A stretch of DNA of 64,000 nt from Acetobacteraceae bacterium (GCA_947475245.1 CANJLW010000003.1:287511-351510); one strand, 5' to 3'. Counted from the stretch's first letter, positions 1-10,136 are shown. The notes: a model not told the origin generated them from the letters alone. Translations and numbers: made by a program.

Positions 1-10
1 GGTCCTCCGG

Positions 11-943
11 CTACGCCCGCATGAGCGATCTGACATGGACGGTCACCGATTCGGCGAGCGCATGCAGGTCGTAGCCGCCTTCGAGCACCGATACCACCCG
101 CCCGCCGCAATGCGCGTCGGCGACGGCCAGCAATTGGTCGGTCAACCAGGCGAAGTCGGCGGTTTCCACACGCAACTGCGCCAGCGGATCGTCCTTATGG
201 GCATCGAAGCCGGCCGAGATGATCAACAGTCCCGGCGCGAACCGGTTCAATTCCGGCAGAATGTCGCGCTCCCACGCCGAACGAAACGCAGCGCTGCCCT
301 CATGCGGGCGAAGCGGCGCGTTGACGATGTTGTCGGCGATGCCGCGATCCCAGGCCTCTCCGGTGCCGGGATAGCAGGGGCTTTGGTGGGAGGACGCGTA
401 GAACAGGTCCTTGTCCTGGGCGAACATGGCCTGCGTGCCGTTCCCGTGATGCACGTCGAAGTCCACGACCGCGACCCGCTGGACTCCCCATTGCGCGCGC
501 GCGTGCAGCGCGGCAACGGCGACGTTGTTGAAGAAGCAGAAGCCCATCGCGCGCGCCGGTTCGGCATGATGGCCCGGCGGACGGACGGCGGCGAAGGCCG
601 ATCGCGCCTTCCCCGACATCACCAAATCCACCCCCAGCACCGCCGCCCCAGCCGCTCGGCTGATCGCCTCGACGCTGCCCTCGCTCATCGCCGTGTCGCC
701 GTCGAGCTGTACGCGGCTGCCGGGATCCGGATGAATCGCCAGAATCGCTTCGACATAGGGCCGCGGATGCACCCGGATCAGTTGTTCGATCGTCGCTTCC
801 GGCGCGGATTCGCGCGGCAGCATGGCGAACTCCGGTGCCTCCAGCGCATCGAGCACGGCTTGCAGCCGTTCGGAGCATTCCGGGTGATACGGCCCGGTAT
901 CGTGGTCCAGGCACGCGGCATGGGTGATCAGAACCGTGGTCAC
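11..943 (-). CDS. Histone deacetylase family protein (AcuC/HDAC-like amidohydrolase)
   Basis: A 310-aa zinc-dependent deacetylase of the arginase/HDAC fold, the usual length for bacterial class II-like members. Visible motifs in order are PGHHAEP (His125/His126, active-site charge relay), GFCFFNN, DFDVHHGNGTQ (Asp163 and His165 as zinc ligands), SAGFDAH (Asp247 as third ligand) and EGGYDL (Tyr292, transition-state tyrosine), so it should be catalytically competent. Family substrates are acetylated lysines, polyamines or small acetyl-amides; the sequence does not say which. It starts with GTG one base after the stop of the upstream TusA-like gene, so the two are almost certainly co-transcribed and perhaps translationally coupled. 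Confidence 0.93.
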   Translation of the reverse strand: MTTVLITHAACLDHDTGPYHPECSERLQAVLDALEAPEFAMLPRESAPEATIEQLIRVHPRPYVEAILAIHPDPGSRVQLDGDTAMSEGSVEAISRAAGAAVLGVDLVMSGKARSAFAAVRPPGHHAEPARAMGFCFFNNVAVAALHARAQWGVQRVAVVDFDVHHGNGTQAMFAQDKDLFYASSHQSPCYPGTGEAWDRGIADNIVNAPLRPHEGSAAFRSAWERDILPELNRFAPGLLIISAGFDAHKDDPLAQLRVETADFAWLTDQLLAVADAHCGGRVVSVLEGGYDLHALAESVTVHVRSLMRA

Positions 944-944
944 G

Positions 945-1196
945 TCATGCGTCCTTTGCTTCGTCCGGCTCCGGCCGGCGGCGGATCACGAAGCTGAACA
1001 CGCCGCTTTCCTCGCTCCATGCCAGCAGCGCGTGGCCGGTTTCCCGACAGAACGCCTGAAAATCGGCCACCGCCGCGCGGTCGGTGGCCAGCACGCGCAG
1101 TCGCTCACCCGGCGCCATGCCGCGCAGCGAACGGTTCGCGCGCAGCACGGGCAACGGGCAGTTCATGCCCTTCACGTCCAATAAGGTCTCGCTCAT
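945..1196 (-). CDS. TusA-family sulfurtransferase/redox protein
   Basis: An 83-aa protein starting MSETLLDVKGMNCPLPVL, with the family CPxP motif (Cys13-Pro-Leu-Pro16) near the N-terminus followed by the two-layer alpha/beta SirA/TusA fold. TusA-like proteins carry persulfide on this cysteine for tRNA thiolation, molybdenum cofactor or sulfur-oxidation pathways; no neighbour shows which applies here. The open frame extends further upstream, but the family motif begins right after the ATG at 1196, so the short start is chosen. It leads an apparent two-gene operon with the HDAC-like gene and is divergent from the ROK kinase, leaving 79 bp for both promoters. Confidence 0.85.
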   Translation of the reverse strand: MSETLLDVKGMNCPLPVLRANRSLRGMAPGERLRVLATDRAAVADFQAFCRETGHALLAWSEESGVFSFVIRRRPEPDEAKDA

Positions 1197-1275
1197 GCCC
1201 CTATCCTGGGGACATGACGTGCGCGCGGCAACCCGCTTTTTGACCGACAGGGGGTATTCGCGCCATCCTGCCGGC

Positions 1276-2175
1276 ATGAGCAAACATCGCATCGGTATCG
1301 ATCTGGGCGGCACGAAGATCGAAATCGCCGTTCTGGCGCCTGACGGGAACGAGGTCCTGCGCCGGCGTGTCCCAACGCCCAAGGCCTATCCCGACGCGCT
1401 GGCGGCGATCGCCGGCCTTGTGACGGACGCGGAGGCCACTCTCGGCGTCACCGCCACCGTCGGCATCGGCATCCCCGGCGTGATCAGCCCGGCCACGGGA
1501 TTGGTGAAGAACGCGAATTCCATCGCGCTGAACGGGCATCGCTTCGATCTGGATATCGCCGAAGCGCTGAGGCGCGAAGTGCGCGTCGAGAACGACGCCA
1601 ATTGCTTTGCGTTGAGCGAGGCGGTGGACGGCGCCGGTGCCGGCCATGGCGTGGTGTTCGGCGTGATCCTGGGCACCGGCTGCGGCGGCGGGATCGTGAT
1701 CAACGGTCAGGTCCATCGCGGGCCGCATCGGATCGCCGCCGAATGGGGCCATAACCCGCTGCCGTGGCAAACGCCGGAGGAATATCCTGGCAACCTCTGC
1801 TGGTGCGGCCTGCGCGGTTGCCTGGAAACCTACGTCGCCGGCCCCTCTCTGGCACGCGACTGCGACGGGCCGGAGGCACGCGACGCCAGCGCTTTCCCGG
1901 CGCGGGCCGCCGCGGGGGACGAACGCGCGCGGGCGGCGTTGGAACGCCACGCCGATCGTCTGGCGCGCGGGCTGGCACAGGTCATCAACCTGCTCGATCC
2001 CGATGCCATCGTTCTCGGCGGCGGGCTGTCGAACATGGCGCATCTGTATGTGGAGTTGCCGCGATTGCTGCCGCGCCACGTCTTCAGCGACACCATCACC
2101 ACGCCGATCGTCAAGAACAAGCACGGCGATTCGTCGGGGGTACGCGGCGCTGCCTGGCTTTGGCCCGCGACCTGA
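1276..2175 (+). CDS. ROK family sugar kinase (fructokinase/N-acetylhexosamine kinase-like)
   Basis: A 299-aa cytoplasmic kinase phosphorylating a free hexose, probably fructose or an N-acetylhexosamine. The ATP-binding phosphate loop DLGGTK lies at residues 9-14, the catalytic aspartate is Asp107 in ENDANC, and the ROK zinc site is His159 plus Cys175, Cys177 and Cys182 (CWCGLRGC). The substrate-facing EWGH motif is intact. The frame is open back to 1084, but MSKHRIGIDLGG at 1276 matches the family start; the upstream part overlaps the divergent tusA-like gene. No HTH domain is present, so it is a kinase rather than a ROK repressor. No sugar transporter is adjacent. Confidence 0.9.
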   Translation: MSKHRIGIDLGGTKIEIAVLAPDGNEVLRRRVPTPKAYPDALAAIAGLVTDAEATLGVTATVGIGIPGVISPATGLVKNANSIALNGHRFDLDIAEALRREVRVENDANCFALSEAVDGAGAGHGVVFGVILGTGCGGGIVINGQVHRGPHRIAAEWGHNPLPWQTPEEYPGNLCWCGLRGCLETYVAGPSLARDCDGPEARDASAFPARAAAGDERARAALERHADRLARGLAQVINLLDPDAIVLGGGLSNMAHLYVELPRLLPRHVFSDTITTPIVKNKHGDSSGVRGAAWLWPAT

Positions 2176-2236
2176 AGGGTCGCCTAAAACCAGTCGACCC
2201 GAAAGGTCGCGGGAGACAAGTCGACCTGAAGGGTCA
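2168..2236. repeat. Three 27-bp spaced palindromic repeats between convergent genes
   Basis: Three copies of a short inverted repeat, CGACCTGAAGGGTCG or a one- or two-base variant, start at 2168, 2195 and 2222, exactly 27 bp apart. The first overlaps the ROK kinase stop codon and the last overlaps the eipB stop codon, so they fill the junction between convergent genes. Each can fold into a small GACC/GGTC hairpin. A role in two-way termination is plausible but no T-tract is present. Confidence 0.6.
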
Positions 2237-3028
2237 GCAGCGCGGCGGGTGTACCTGGAATTTGGCCATCTTCGCGTTCATCACGAAGTCGCCGAAGTCC
2301 ATCTGCATGTCATCGGCCACGCCGTTCTCCCAATAGCGCAGGCCGACCTCGTAACTCGGCGTCGTCGCGCTCGCCTGCCGATCGAAAAACGCCAGTCGCA
2401 CCCGCGTGCTGGGAAGAACGGACAGCGCGGCGTGCGGCGTCGCGAATGGCGGCTTCCAGTCCAGGATGGCGGCGGAACTGTCCTGCGCGCCGTGCTCGTC
2501 GGTGCCGTCGAACAGCGGGATGGCGAGGAACTTCTTGCCGGCCCGCGCCGCCTCCAGAATGGCGCTGGTATGCGCCATCGGGAAGTAGGTACCGGCGGGC
2601 AATGTCTTCGTGTCGTCGTGCGGGGTGGTATATTTCGCCTCGCCGGGGCCGCCCGCGCGTTCCAGCGATGCTTCGCCGTCGGTCTGGCTCGTGACCGCGG
2701 TGTCGGTCAACTGCTTGACGTGGAAACGGAACTTCAGCCCGTCCTTGGACTCCCACGTCGCGTAGTCCGACTCCATCTCGATGCTTTGGCCATCGGCGTT
2801 GATCACGGTCATGCGCAGCCGCTGGCGCACCGCCCAGCCGTCGCAGGTGTCCACGACCTCGTACCCCATGCTGCCGCGCGCGCCCTGAACGTCGTTCCCG
2901 CGTGAGGAGCCGAAGGTAAGCTCGTAAGCCGCGTCATGCGCCGCCAACGGTGCCACCGCCGGTGTCTGAGCCCCGACCCCGCACGGGGCGACGAGCAGCA
3001 AGGAGACCAGGATAGCGCGCAGCCGCAT
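2234..3028 (-). CDS. eipB: EipB-like periplasmic cell envelope integrity protein (DUF1849)
   Basis: A 264-aa secreted protein. Residues 1-20 form a signal peptide (MRLRAILVSLLLVAPCG, cleavage near GAQ), followed by a single beta-rich domain with the family signature YEVVDTCDGWAVRQRL. Cys62 and the C-terminal residue Cys264 are placed like the conserved disulfide that closes the spiral beta-barrel of Brucella EipB. EipB proteins keep the alphaproteobacterial envelope stable; the molecular activity is not settled. The ATG at 3028 is chosen over an upstream in-frame ATG because it begins the signal peptide. The gene lies 43 bp downstream of aspS on the same strand. Confidence 0.85.
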   Translation of the reverse strand: MRLRAILVSLLLVAPCGVGAQTPAVAPLAAHDAAYELTFGSSRGNDVQGARGSMGYEVVDTCDGWAVRQRLRMTVINADGQSIEMESDYATWESKDGLKFRFHVKQLTDTAVTSQTDGEASLERAGGPGEAKYTTPHDDTKTLPAGTYFPMAHTSAILEAARAGKKFLAIPLFDGTDEHGAQDSSAAILDWKPPFATPHAALSVLPSTRVRLAFFDRQASATTPSYEVGLRYWENGVADDMQMDFGDFVMNAKMAKFQVHPPRC

Positions 3029-3071
3029 CGTGTTGCTCCGGTTTCCGGTCCGATCTTCCGAACCGCGTCGA

Positions 3072-4868
3072 TTACGTGCTTGTAGCACGCGGCTTCGCGG
3101 GGGGGAGATCGATCTTGAGTGACAACTCCTTCATCCGCGCCGGCGGAACCTCGGCCGGCGCACCCATCAGCAGGTCTTCGCCCTGCTGGTTCAGCGGGAA
3201 CAGGATGACTTCGCGGATGTTCGGCTCATCGGCCAGCAGCATCACCATGCGGTCGATGCCCGGCGCCGATCCGCCGTGCGGCGGCGCGCCGTAGCGGAAC
3301 GCGTTCAGCATGCCGCCGAAGCGGGCTTCAACGTCGGCGGCGCTGTAGCCGGCGATTTCAAAAGCACGCAGCATGATGTCCGGACGATGATTGCGGATCG
3401 CGCCGGAGGACAGTTCGATGCCGTTGCAGACGATATCGTATTGATAGGCTTTGATGGTCAGCGGGTCCTGCGTATTCAGCGCTTCCAGTTCGCCCTGCGG
3501 CATGCTGAACGGATTGTGGCTGAAGTCGATCAGACCGGTGTCTTCGTTCAGTTCGTACATCGGGAAGTCGGTGATCCAGCAGAACCGGAAGCTGCCCTTT
3601 TCCGTCAGGTTGAGCTCGTCGCCCAGGCGCGTGCGCACCGTACCGGCGAACTTCTCCGCCGTTTCCTTCTTGCCGGCGACGAAGAACACGGCATCGCCCG
3701 GCTGCGCGCCGCTGGCGAGCCGAATTGCCTCCGCGCGATCGGCTTCCAGATTGCGCGCGATCGGGCCTTTGGGGCCTTCGGCGTCATAGACAATGTAACC
3801 CAGCCCGCCGGCACCTTCGGCGCGCGCCCATTCGTTCAGCTTGTCGAAGAAACTGCGCGGCTGCATACCGGCACCCGGAGCCGGGATCGCGCGCACGATC
3901 CCGCCGGACGCGGCGATCTTCGCGAACAAGCCAAAGCCCGACCCGGCGTAATGCGTGGTCACGTCCGCGATCCGGATCGGGTTGCGCAGGTCCGGCTTGT
4001 CGGACCCGAATTCCAGCATCGCGGTGTCATAGGGGATGCGCGGGAAGGGCGGCTTGGTTACACCCCTTCCCTCGGCGAATTCCTCGAACACGCCGGCCAT
4101 CACCGGTTCAATCGTGTTGAACACGTCTTCCTGCGTGACATAGCTCATCTCGAAGTCGAGCTGATAGAACTCACCCGGAGAGCGATCCGCGCGCGATGCC
4201 TCGTCGCGGAAGCAGGGCGCGATCTGAAAGTAGCGGTCGAAGCCCGCGACCATCAGCAGTTGCTTGAACTGCTGCGGCGCCTGCGGCAGGGCATAGAACT
4301 TGCCGGGATGATTGCGCGCGGGCACCAGGAAGTCCCGCGCCCCTTCCGGGCTGGACGCGGTCAGGATCGGGGTCTGGTATTCCATGAACCCGGCATCGAT
4401 CATGCGCCGGCGGATGGAACTGATGACGTTCGATCGCAGCATCATGTTCCGATGCAGCTTGTCGCGGCGCAGATCGATGAAACGGTACTTCAGACGGATA
4501 TCCTCGGGGAAGCGTTCTTCCCCGGCGACCTGCATCGGCAGCACTTCGGCCGGCGACTGCACGATCATCTCGGTCACCCGCAATTCGATCTCCCCCGTCG
4601 GCAACCTGGGGTTCACCGTGCCGGTTTCCCGCGCCACGACCTGGCCGGTAACGGTCACGACGCTTTCCGGGCGCACCGCGTCGGCGGCTGCGAACCCGGC
4701 GGACCCGGCGGCGAACACGCATTGGGTCAGGCCGTAATGGTCGCGCAGATCGATGAACAACAGCCCGCCATGGTCGCGCTTGGAGTGCACCCAGCCCGAA
4801 AGGCGTACGGTGTTTCCGGCATCGGCGGCGCGCAGAGCGCCGCATGTATGGGTGCGATAGGCGTGCAT
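3072..4868 (-). CDS. aspS: Aspartyl-tRNA synthetase
   Basis: A 598-aa class IIb synthetase of bacterial length. The N-terminal OB-fold anticodon domain covers about residues 1-110 ([20 protein letters not shown]), class II motif 2 is seen in [19 protein letters not shown], the bacterial GAD insertion follows, and motif 3 is [14 protein letters not shown] near the C-terminus. It charges tRNA-Asp. In bacteria lacking AsnRS such enzymes are non-discriminating and also charge tRNA-Asn; that cannot be decided here. The start at 4868 ([10 protein letters not shown]) matches family N-termini, and the longer open frame upstream is non-homologous. Confidence 0.97.
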   Translation of the reverse strand: MHAYRTHTCGALRAADAGNTVRLSGWVHSKRDHGGLLFIDLRDHYGLTQCVFAAGSAGFAAADAVRPESVVTVTGQVVARETGTVNPRLPTGEIELRVTEMIVQSPAEVLPMQVAGEERFPEDIRLKYRFIDLRRDKLHRNMMLRSNVISSIRRRMIDAGFMEYQTPILTASSPEGARDFLVPARNHPGKFYALPQAPQQFKQLLMVAGFDRYFQIAPCFRDEASRADRSPGEFYQLDFEMSYVTQEDVFNTIEPVMAGVFEEFAEGRGVTKPPFPRIPYDTAMLEFGSDKPDLRNPIRIADVTTHYAGSGFGLFAKIAASGGIVRAIPAPGAGMQPRSFFDKLNEWARAEGAGGLGYIVYDAEGPKGPIARNLEADRAEAIRLASGAQPGDAVFFVAGKKETAEKFAGTVRTRLGDELNLTEKGSFRFCWITDFPMYELNEDTGLIDFSHNPFSMPQGELEALNTQDPLTIKAYQYDIVCNGIELSSGAIRNHRPDIMLRAFEIAGYSAADVEARFGGMLNAFRYGAPPHGGSAPGIDRMVMLLADEPNIREVILFPLNQQGEDLLMGAPAEVPPARMKELSLKIDLPPAKPRATST

Positions 4869-5222
4869 CGTCTGTAACCTGCTGCCAAGAAGGTCCGGCA
4901 AAGCCGAACCGGGGAATCCCGATGGGGACCAAGGGGCGGGAGACAAGCCCCGGCGGCAACGCCAAGTCAAGGCTATTGACGCGTGATCGCGCGCGTCGCC
5001 CATCGCGGAGCCATCTTCAGAGGATGTTAACCATTACGGGGCTAAAAGCAAAAACCGGCCGGGGCTGGCCCGACCGGTTCTGGAAGGGAGCACACGATGC
5101 AGTACCATCGTTTTCTCCTACCGAAGAGAGTGGTGATCATCGACATTCGTGTCAAGATCATCATTAAGCGACGGTAGGGGGCCGGCCGGCCCGGTCAAAC
5201 GGGTCGGCCACCTTCGGACCGG
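4869..5222. other. Intergenic region with possible small ORF, TTAACC half-site and GC-rich hairpins
   Basis: A 354-bp gap between aspS and the amidohydrolase gene, both on the minus strand. It contains GGATGTTAACCATTACGG at 5022-5039, closely resembling the CtrA-box region at 14920-14937 but with only a degenerate left half here. A GC-rich hairpin follows (AACCGG about 5053 pairing with CCGGTT about 5084), then a strong ribosome binding site ahead of a 26-codon ORF, and a second GC-rich hairpin at about 5184-5209. No tRNA or longer gene was seen. Confidence 0.5.
5097..5177 (+). CDS. Possible 26-aa basic small protein or leader peptide
   Basis: A short ORF reading MQYHRFLLPKRVVIIDIR and ending VKIIIKRR before TAG. 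It is preceded by GGAAGGGAG eight bases before the ATG, much better than chance, and flanked by GC-rich hairpins on both sides. It is oriented away from aspS, so its transcript would run antisense into the 3' end of the amidohydrolase gene unless it terminates at the 5184-5209 hairpin. The alternating hydrophobic and basic residues recall tiny regulatory or ribosome-associated peptides, but no family is recognised. Too short for reliable calling. Confidence 0.3.
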   Translation: MQYHRFLLPKRVVIIDIRVKIIIKRR

Positions 5223-6602
5223 CTATCCCGCCGAACGCGCGACAAAGCGTCCGTCGCCGGGACGCGCCAGCACCTGTTTGCCATCCCAGATCAGCCCGCC
5301 GCGCAGATAGGTCGCCGCCACGCGCGCCCGCATCGTGCGGCCGTGCCAGGCCGACCAGCGCATTTCCGGGCGATCAACGATCGAGTCCTGATCGAATACG
5401 AAGTCACCGCGTTCCATCACCACCAGATCGGCGTCCGAGCCAACCCTGATCTCCCCCTTGCGCGGCCATAATCCGTGCAACTTCGCGCTGCGTTCGGCGC
5501 AATAGGTCGCCATCAGTGTGGGCGACAGGCCGCGCTCCTCCAGCAAGGTGAACATCAGCGGCGCGAAGCTCTGCAATCCCGTCAACCCGGCGCCGCAGGC
5601 GAAGATATCGTCGCCGAGCTTGCGCTGGATCGGCCATGGGGCGTGATCGGTGGAGACATAGGCGACCTTGTCCGCGAGCAGACAGACCCACATACGCTCG
5701 ACCTCCGCCGCCGTACGAAACGGCGGGTTGCACTTACCGAAGCCTTTCAGCCGGACAATGTCGTCCTCGGTCATGCACAGATACTGGATGCATGCCTCCC
5801 CCGTCGTTTTGGCGCCCATGCCGCGGAATGCTTCGGCCAGTTCGAAGCCGCGCGCGATCGACGAGTGCGCGATGTGCACATGCGCGCCGGTCTCCAGCGC
5901 CATTTCGAAGATTTCCAGATCCGCCATCGACTCGGCCAATGGCGGTCGCGTGCGGCAATGCATGATCGGATCGGTGCGTCCGGAGGCGCGCGCCTGCTCC
6001 GTCAGTTTCTCCACCAGTTCCTGATCTTCGTTATGGATTGCCACCGGCAGACCGGTTTTGGCGATCGCATGAAACGCCGCCAGCATCGTCGGATGGTCGA
6101 TGCGCGGAAACCGCACCGCGTCGTACTCATAGGTCGAAAGCTTGAAGGCCGATATGCCCGCCGCCGCGAGGCCGGGAATGGCATCCAGCCCGCCGGACTT
6201 GGAAATGGTGCCGTAAAGCGCCATGTCGACGTGCGATGTTCGTTCCACCCAGTCGATCTTCTCGGCCAGGATCGCCGCATCCGTGACGGGCTTCGGCACG
6301 TCGTAAGGCATGTCGCAACAGGTGGTTACCCCGCCGGCCGCGGCGCAGCGGGTCGCGCTTTCGATGCCCGGCCACCCCGTCGATGACGAGGTGTGCATGT
6401 GCCCGTCGACAAGTCCGGGCAGAATCAAATTGTCGCCGTAATCGACAATTTCGCCCGCCGGTGGTCTGGTACCCGCGCCGATGGCGGCAATCGTATCGCC
6501 GCGAATGGCGATGTATCCGTTCGGGATGATGGATTGACTGGTGACCAGGGTTCCGGCGACCACGCGATCGAAGGGCTGTGACACTGTTTTATCGGCCTCC
6601 AT
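5223..6602 (-). CDS. Dihydroorotase/allantoinase-like cyclic amidohydrolase
   Basis: A 459-aa binuclear metal amidohydrolase. Metal-site residues are visible in order: HxH in DGHMH (His68, His70), the lysine that is carboxylated in this family in AFKLST (Lys154), IHNEDQ (His190), HIAHSS (His246) and STDHAPW (Asp319). Length and motifs fit the allantoinase/dihydropyrimidinase/hydantoinase branch, which opens cyclic ureides; the substrate is not decided. The start at 6602 is chosen because the TIM-barrel and beta-sandwich N-terminus begins there; the longer open frame overlaps the divergent prpD gene. A 136-bp gap separates the two divergent starts. Confidence 0.85.
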   Translation of the reverse strand: MEADKTVSQPFDRVVAGTLVTSQSIIPNGYIAIRGDTIAAIGAGTRPPAGEIVDYGDNLILPGLVDGHMHTSSSTGWPGIESATRCAAAGGVTTCCDMPYDVPKPVTDAAILAEKIDWVERTSHVDMALYGTISKSGGLDAIPGLAAAGISAFKLSTYEYDAVRFPRIDHPTMLAAFHAIAKTGLPVAIHNEDQELVEKLTEQARASGRTDPIMHCRTRPPLAESMADLEIFEMALETGAHVHIAHSSIARGFELAEAFRGMGAKTTGEACIQYLCMTEDDIVRLKGFGKCNPPFRTAAEVERMWVCLLADKVAYVSTDHAPWPIQRKLGDDIFACGAGLTGLQSFAPLMFTLLEERGLSPTLMATYCAERSAKLHGLWPRKGEIRVGSDADLVVMERGDFVFDQDSIVDRPEMRWSAWHGRTMRARVAATYLRGGLIWDGKQVLARPGDGRFVARSAG

Positions 6603-6738
6603 CCAGGTGCACGCTTGCCGATCCGGCAAAGCGACCTTACGAAGCGCCACAGGTACAACCATTGGGGCCTGCCATCCAGGCCAGATCGCGCGGGAACGGT
6701 GGTCATCCCTTCCGTCCGGCGCTGAACGGAGGAATCGC

Positions 6739-8238
6739 GTGATTACACATGACGTAAAGGTGCACCCGTCGAAGGCGAACCTGAAGCGGGAAGACCAGCT
6801 GGCATGGAAGATCGCGGGCGTCGCCGCCGACAAGGTCGCGGTGCCTAAGAACGTGACCGAGATGATCATCAACCGCATCATCGACAACGCCTCCGTCGCG
6901 ATCGCCGCCATCAACCGTCGCCCCGTTGTCTCCGCGCGCGACATGGCGTTGGCCCGTCCGAACAAGTCAGGCGCGACCGTGTTCGGCGTCGCGCCGGGCA
7001 AGCGGGTTACGCCGGAATGGGCGGCCTGGGCGAACGGCACGGCGGTGCGCGAACTTGACATGCACGACACGTTCCTTGCCGCCGACTACTCCCATCCCGG
7101 CGACAACATTCCGCCGATCCTGGCGGTGGCGCAAACGATGGAGAAATCGGGACGCGACCTGATCCGCGGCCTGGCCACCGGCTACGAAATTCAGATCGAC
7201 CTGGTGCGGGCGATTTGCCTGCACGAGTTCAAGAAGGATCACATCGCCCATCTCTGCCCCGCCCAGGCGGCCGGCATCGGCACGCTGCTGGGCCTGAAGC
7301 AGGACATCATCTACCAGGCGGTTCAGCAGGCGGTGCATGTCAGCTTCTCCACCCGCCAGTCGCGCAAGGGCGAAATCAGCTCCTGGAAGGCCTATGCCCC
7401 CGCCCATGCCGGCAAGCTGGCGGTGGAAGCGATCGACCGCGTCATGCGCGGCGAAGGCGCGCCGAGCCCGATTTACGAAGGCGAGGATAGCGTGATCGCG
7501 TACATGCTGGGTGGCGCGAAGGGCGAATATCAGGTGCCGCTGCCCGGCGTCGGTGAAGCCAAGCGCGCGATCCTGGACAGCTACACCAAAGAACACAGCG
7601 CGGAATACCAGTCGCAGGCGCTGATCGATCTCGCCTTCCGCATGCGCGAGCAGATCGGCGACTTCGACCAGGTGAAGAAGATCACGATCCACACCAGCCA
7701 CCACACCCACTACGTGATCGGCACCGGTGCCAACGATCCGCAAAAGATGGACCCGAAGGCCAGCCGGGAGACGTTGGATCACTCCATCATGTACATCTTC
7801 GCCGTCGCGCTGCAGGACGGGTCCTGGCACCACGTCGACAGCTATGCGCCGAAGCGCGCCGCGCGGGCCGATACCGTGCGTCTGTGGCACAAGATCGAAA
7901 CGCGGGAAGATCCGGAATGGACCCGCCGCTACCATGCGACCGATCCGAACGAATTGTCCTTTGGCGGCCGGGTCGAGATCGAGATGGAAGACGGCTCCAA
8001 ACTGATCGACGAACTCGCCGTGGCGAACGCGCATCCCAATGGCGCAAAGCCGTTTGGCCGCGACGACTACATCCGCAAGTTCAAAATCCTGACTGACGGC
8101 CTGATCACTACCCGGGAATCGAACCGCTTTCTGGAAGCCGCGCAGGATCTGGCGCGTCTGCCGGCGGGCGATCTGCATCGTCTGAACGTCGCGCTGCCGA
8201 ACGGCACGCTGACCGTCGGCAAGCCTGGTCTGTTCTAA
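6739..8238 (+). CDS. prpD: MmgE/PrpD family 2-methylcitrate dehydratase
   Basis: A 499-aa MmgE/PrpD-family dehydratase, typical family length, predicted to dehydrate 2-methylcitrate to 2-methyl-cis-aconitate in propionyl-CoA breakdown. The N-terminal all-helical domain and the C-terminal alpha/beta domain are both present, and the protein aligns by eye with PrpD from residue 1 ([20 protein letters not shown]). The start is GTG at 6739 with a clear GGAGG at 6728-6732. It is followed after 11 bp by prpC, supporting the methylcitrate assignment over other PrpD-family roles. No prpB lyase or prpR regulator is in the window. Confidence 0.88.
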   Translation: MITHDVKVHPSKANLKREDQLAWKIAGVAADKVAVPKNVTEMIINRIIDNASVAIAAINRRPVVSARDMALARPNKSGATVFGVAPGKRVTPEWAAWANGTAVRELDMHDTFLAADYSHPGDNIPPILAVAQTMEKSGRDLIRGLATGYEIQIDLVRAICLHEFKKDHIAHLCPAQAAGIGTLLGLKQDIIYQAVQQAVHVSFSTRQSRKGEISSWKAYAPAHAGKLAVEAIDRVMRGEGAPSPIYEGEDSVIAYMLGGAKGEYQVPLPGVGEAKRAILDSYTKEHSAEYQSQALIDLAFRMREQIGDFDQVKKITIHTSHHTHYVIGTGANDPQKMDPKASRETLDHSIMYIFAVALQDGSWHHVDSYAPKRAARADTVRLWHKIETREDPEWTRRYHATDPNELSFGGRVEIEMEDGSKLIDELAVANAHPNGAKPFGRDDYIRKFKILTDGLITTRESNRFLEAAQDLARLPAGDLHRLNVALPNGTLTVGKPGLF

Positions 8239-8249
8239 GGAGGAAACCC

Positions 8250-9404
8250 ATGAGCGAAACCACACCGCCACCGAACCGGGCGAAAAAGGGCGTTGGCCTG
8301 TCCGGCGTGACCGCCGGCAACACCGCGCTGTGCACCGTCGGACGCTCCGGCAACGACCTGCATTACCGCGGCTACGACATTCTCGACGTCGCCGATACCT
8401 GTGAGTTCGAGGAGATCGCCTATCTGCTCGTGCACGGCACTCTGCCGACGCGGGCCGATCTCGCGGGCTACAAGGCCAAGCTGCGCTCGCTGCGCGGCCT
8501 GCCGGCCGGCGTCAAGGCGGCGTTGGAAGCGCTGCCCGCCGCGGCGCATCCGATGGATGTGATGCGCACGGGCGTTTCCGCCCTGGGCTGCATCCTGCCG
8601 GAAAAAGAAGACCAGAACCGCCCCGGCGCGCGCGACATCGCCGATCGACTGATGGCCAATCTCGGGTCGATGCTGCTGTACTGGTTCCACTTCGCCCATA
8701 ACGGCAAGCGCATCGACGTCGAGACCGACGACGACAGCATCGGTGGCCACTTCCTGCACCTGCTGCATGGCAAGAAGCCGTCCGACGCGCATGTGCGGGC
8801 GATGCACACCTCGCTGATCCTCTACGCGGAACACGAGTTCAACGCTTCTACCTTCACCTGCCGCGTGGTCGCCGGCACGGGGGCGGACATGCACTCCGCC
8901 ATCACCGCCGGCATCGGCGCGCTGCGCGGACCGAAGCACGGCGGCGCGAACGAAGTCTCATTCGAAATCCAGAACCGCTACGAAAGCCCGGACGAGGCGG
9001 AAGCCGACATCCGTCGCCGGGTCGCGAACAAGGAGGTCGTGATTGGCTTCGGTCATGCCGTCTACACGATCTCCGACCCGCGCAACAAAGTCATCAAGGA
9101 AGTCGCGCGCCGGCTGTCGGTCGAGAAAGGCTCCATGAAGCTGTTCGACATCGCCGATCGGATCGAGGCGACGATGTGGGACGCGAAGCGGATGTTCGCC
9201 AATCTCGATTGGTTCTCCGCCATCAGCTACAACATGCTCGGCGTTCCGACGTCGATGTTCACGCCGCTGTTCGTGATCGCGCGGACATCCGGCTGGGCGG
9301 CGCATGTGATGGAACAGCGGGTCGATAACAAGCTGATCCGTCCGACCGCGAATTACACCGGACCGGAAAACCTGACCTTCGTGCCGATCGATCAGCGCGG
9401 CTGA
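8250..9404 (+). CDS. prpC: 2-methylcitrate synthase / citrate synthase family
   Basis: A 384-aa type II citrate synthase-family enzyme in the short PrpC size class, condensing propionyl-CoA with oxaloacetate. Key motifs are GPKHGGANE (first catalytic His), GFGHAVY (second His) and the C-terminal segment ending HVMEQR with the CoA- and substrate-binding arginine. Pairing with prpD, and the phrase [16 protein letters not shown] near the N-terminus typical of PrpC, favour methylcitrate over citrate synthase. The ATG follows AAGGAGG by seven bases. The operon ends at an intrinsic terminator 23 bp downstream. Confidence 0.9.
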   Translation: MSETTPPPNRAKKGVGLSGVTAGNTALCTVGRSGNDLHYRGYDILDVADTCEFEEIAYLLVHGTLPTRADLAGYKAKLRSLRGLPAGVKAALEALPAAAHPMDVMRTGVSALGCILPEKEDQNRPGARDIADRLMANLGSMLLYWFHFAHNGKRIDVETDDDSIGGHFLHLLHGKKPSDAHVRAMHTSLILYAEHEFNASTFTCRVVAGTGADMHSAITAGIGALRGPKHGGANEVSFEIQNRYESPDEAEADIRRRVANKEVVIGFGHAVYTISDPRNKVIKEVARRLSVEKGSMKLFDIADRIEATMWDAKRMFANLDWFSAISYNMLGVPTSMFTPLFVIARTSGWAAHVMEQRVDNKLIRPTANYTGPENLTFVPIDQRG

Positions 9405-9426
9405 TCCCTGCACCTGTGTCGCTTGG

Positions 9427-9460
9427 AACCGCCGCGGCCCCAGGTCGCGGCGGTTTTCAT
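9427..9460 (+). terminator. Intrinsic terminator of prpDC
   Basis: A perfect 10-bp GC-rich stem (AACCGCCGCG at 9427-9436 with CGCGGCGGTT at 9446-9455, 9-nt loop) is followed by TTCATTTT. It sits just after prpC and before the convergent otnC gene, so it ends the prpDC transcript. Confidence 0.8.
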
Positions 9461-9503
9461 TTTGAACGCGGGAAACCGACGATCCTGCCGTCGGAACTTC
9501 CTG

Positions 9504-10136
9504 TTAGTTGAACGTGGCCAGCAGATCGTCGACCTGCGCCGCGGTCAGCAGTCGCGGCGACGAAGCCCGCAAAATCAGAAACAGCTTCGCCGCTTCCTCC
9601 AACTCCTCCGCCGCATAAACCGCGTCGGTCAGCGTCTTGCCGCAGACCACCGGACCGTGATTGGCGAGCAGTACGGCCCGCGCGCCAAGCGCCGCCTGAT
9701 GAATCGCCGGCTCCATCGCCGCGTCGCCGGGACGGTAATACGACACGATCGGCATACGGCGTCCGACACGCATGACAAAATACGGCGTCAGCGGCGGGAT
9801 CGGATTGTCGGGATCGACGTCCGGCAGGCACGCCACCGCCGTCGCCTGTGTCGAATGCAGGTGCACCACAGCCCCCGCATCGGCACGCGCCGTGTAAAAC
9901 GCGCGATGCATAAACACTTCCTTCGACGGCTTGTCGCCGCCGACATGCTCGAACGCGTCGTCCAGTTTGGAGATGCGAGACGGGTCCAATCGACCCAGGC
10001 TCGAATTCGTCGGCGTTATCAGATACCCGTCCGCCAATCGCATGCTGATATTGCCGGCGCTGCCGACGGAAAACCCGCGCGCAAACAGGCTGGCGGCGTG
10101 TTCGGCCATCAATTGGCGCGCATCGCTTTCAAGCAT
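9504..10136 (-). CDS. otnC: 3-oxo-tetronate 4-phosphate decarboxylase (class II aldolase family)
   Basis: A 210-aa class II aldolase/adducin-fold enzyme. Catalytic Glu73 (SKEVFMH) and the zinc ligands His92 and His94 (VHLHSTQ) and His160 (NHGPV) are in place. GNISMRL near residue 29 is the phosphate-binding glycine segment. Because it overlaps otnK by 8 bp, it is best read as OtnC, which decarboxylates the phosphorylated 3-oxo acid to dihydroxyacetone phosphate. Other class II aldolases share these motifs, so the exact substrate rests on context. Confidence 0.87.
   Translation of the reverse strand: MLESDARQLMAEHAASLFARGFSVGSAGNISMRLADGYLITPTNSSLGRLDPSRISKLDDAFEHVGGDKPSKEVFMHRAFYTARADAGAVVHLHSTQATAVACLPDVDPDNPIPPLTPYFVMRVGRRMPIVSYYRPGDAAMEPAIHQAALGARAVLLANHGPVVCGKTLTDAVYAAEELEEAAKLFLILRASSPRLLTAAQVDDLLATFN

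Noticed and set aside
3276..4877. 533-codon + strand open frame opposite aspS
   Set aside because: No recognisable domain, and it mirrors the aspS codon structure; aspS is complete on the other strand.
8250..9404. Primary citrate synthase
   Set aside because: Length and pairing with prpD fit 2-methylcitrate synthase better.
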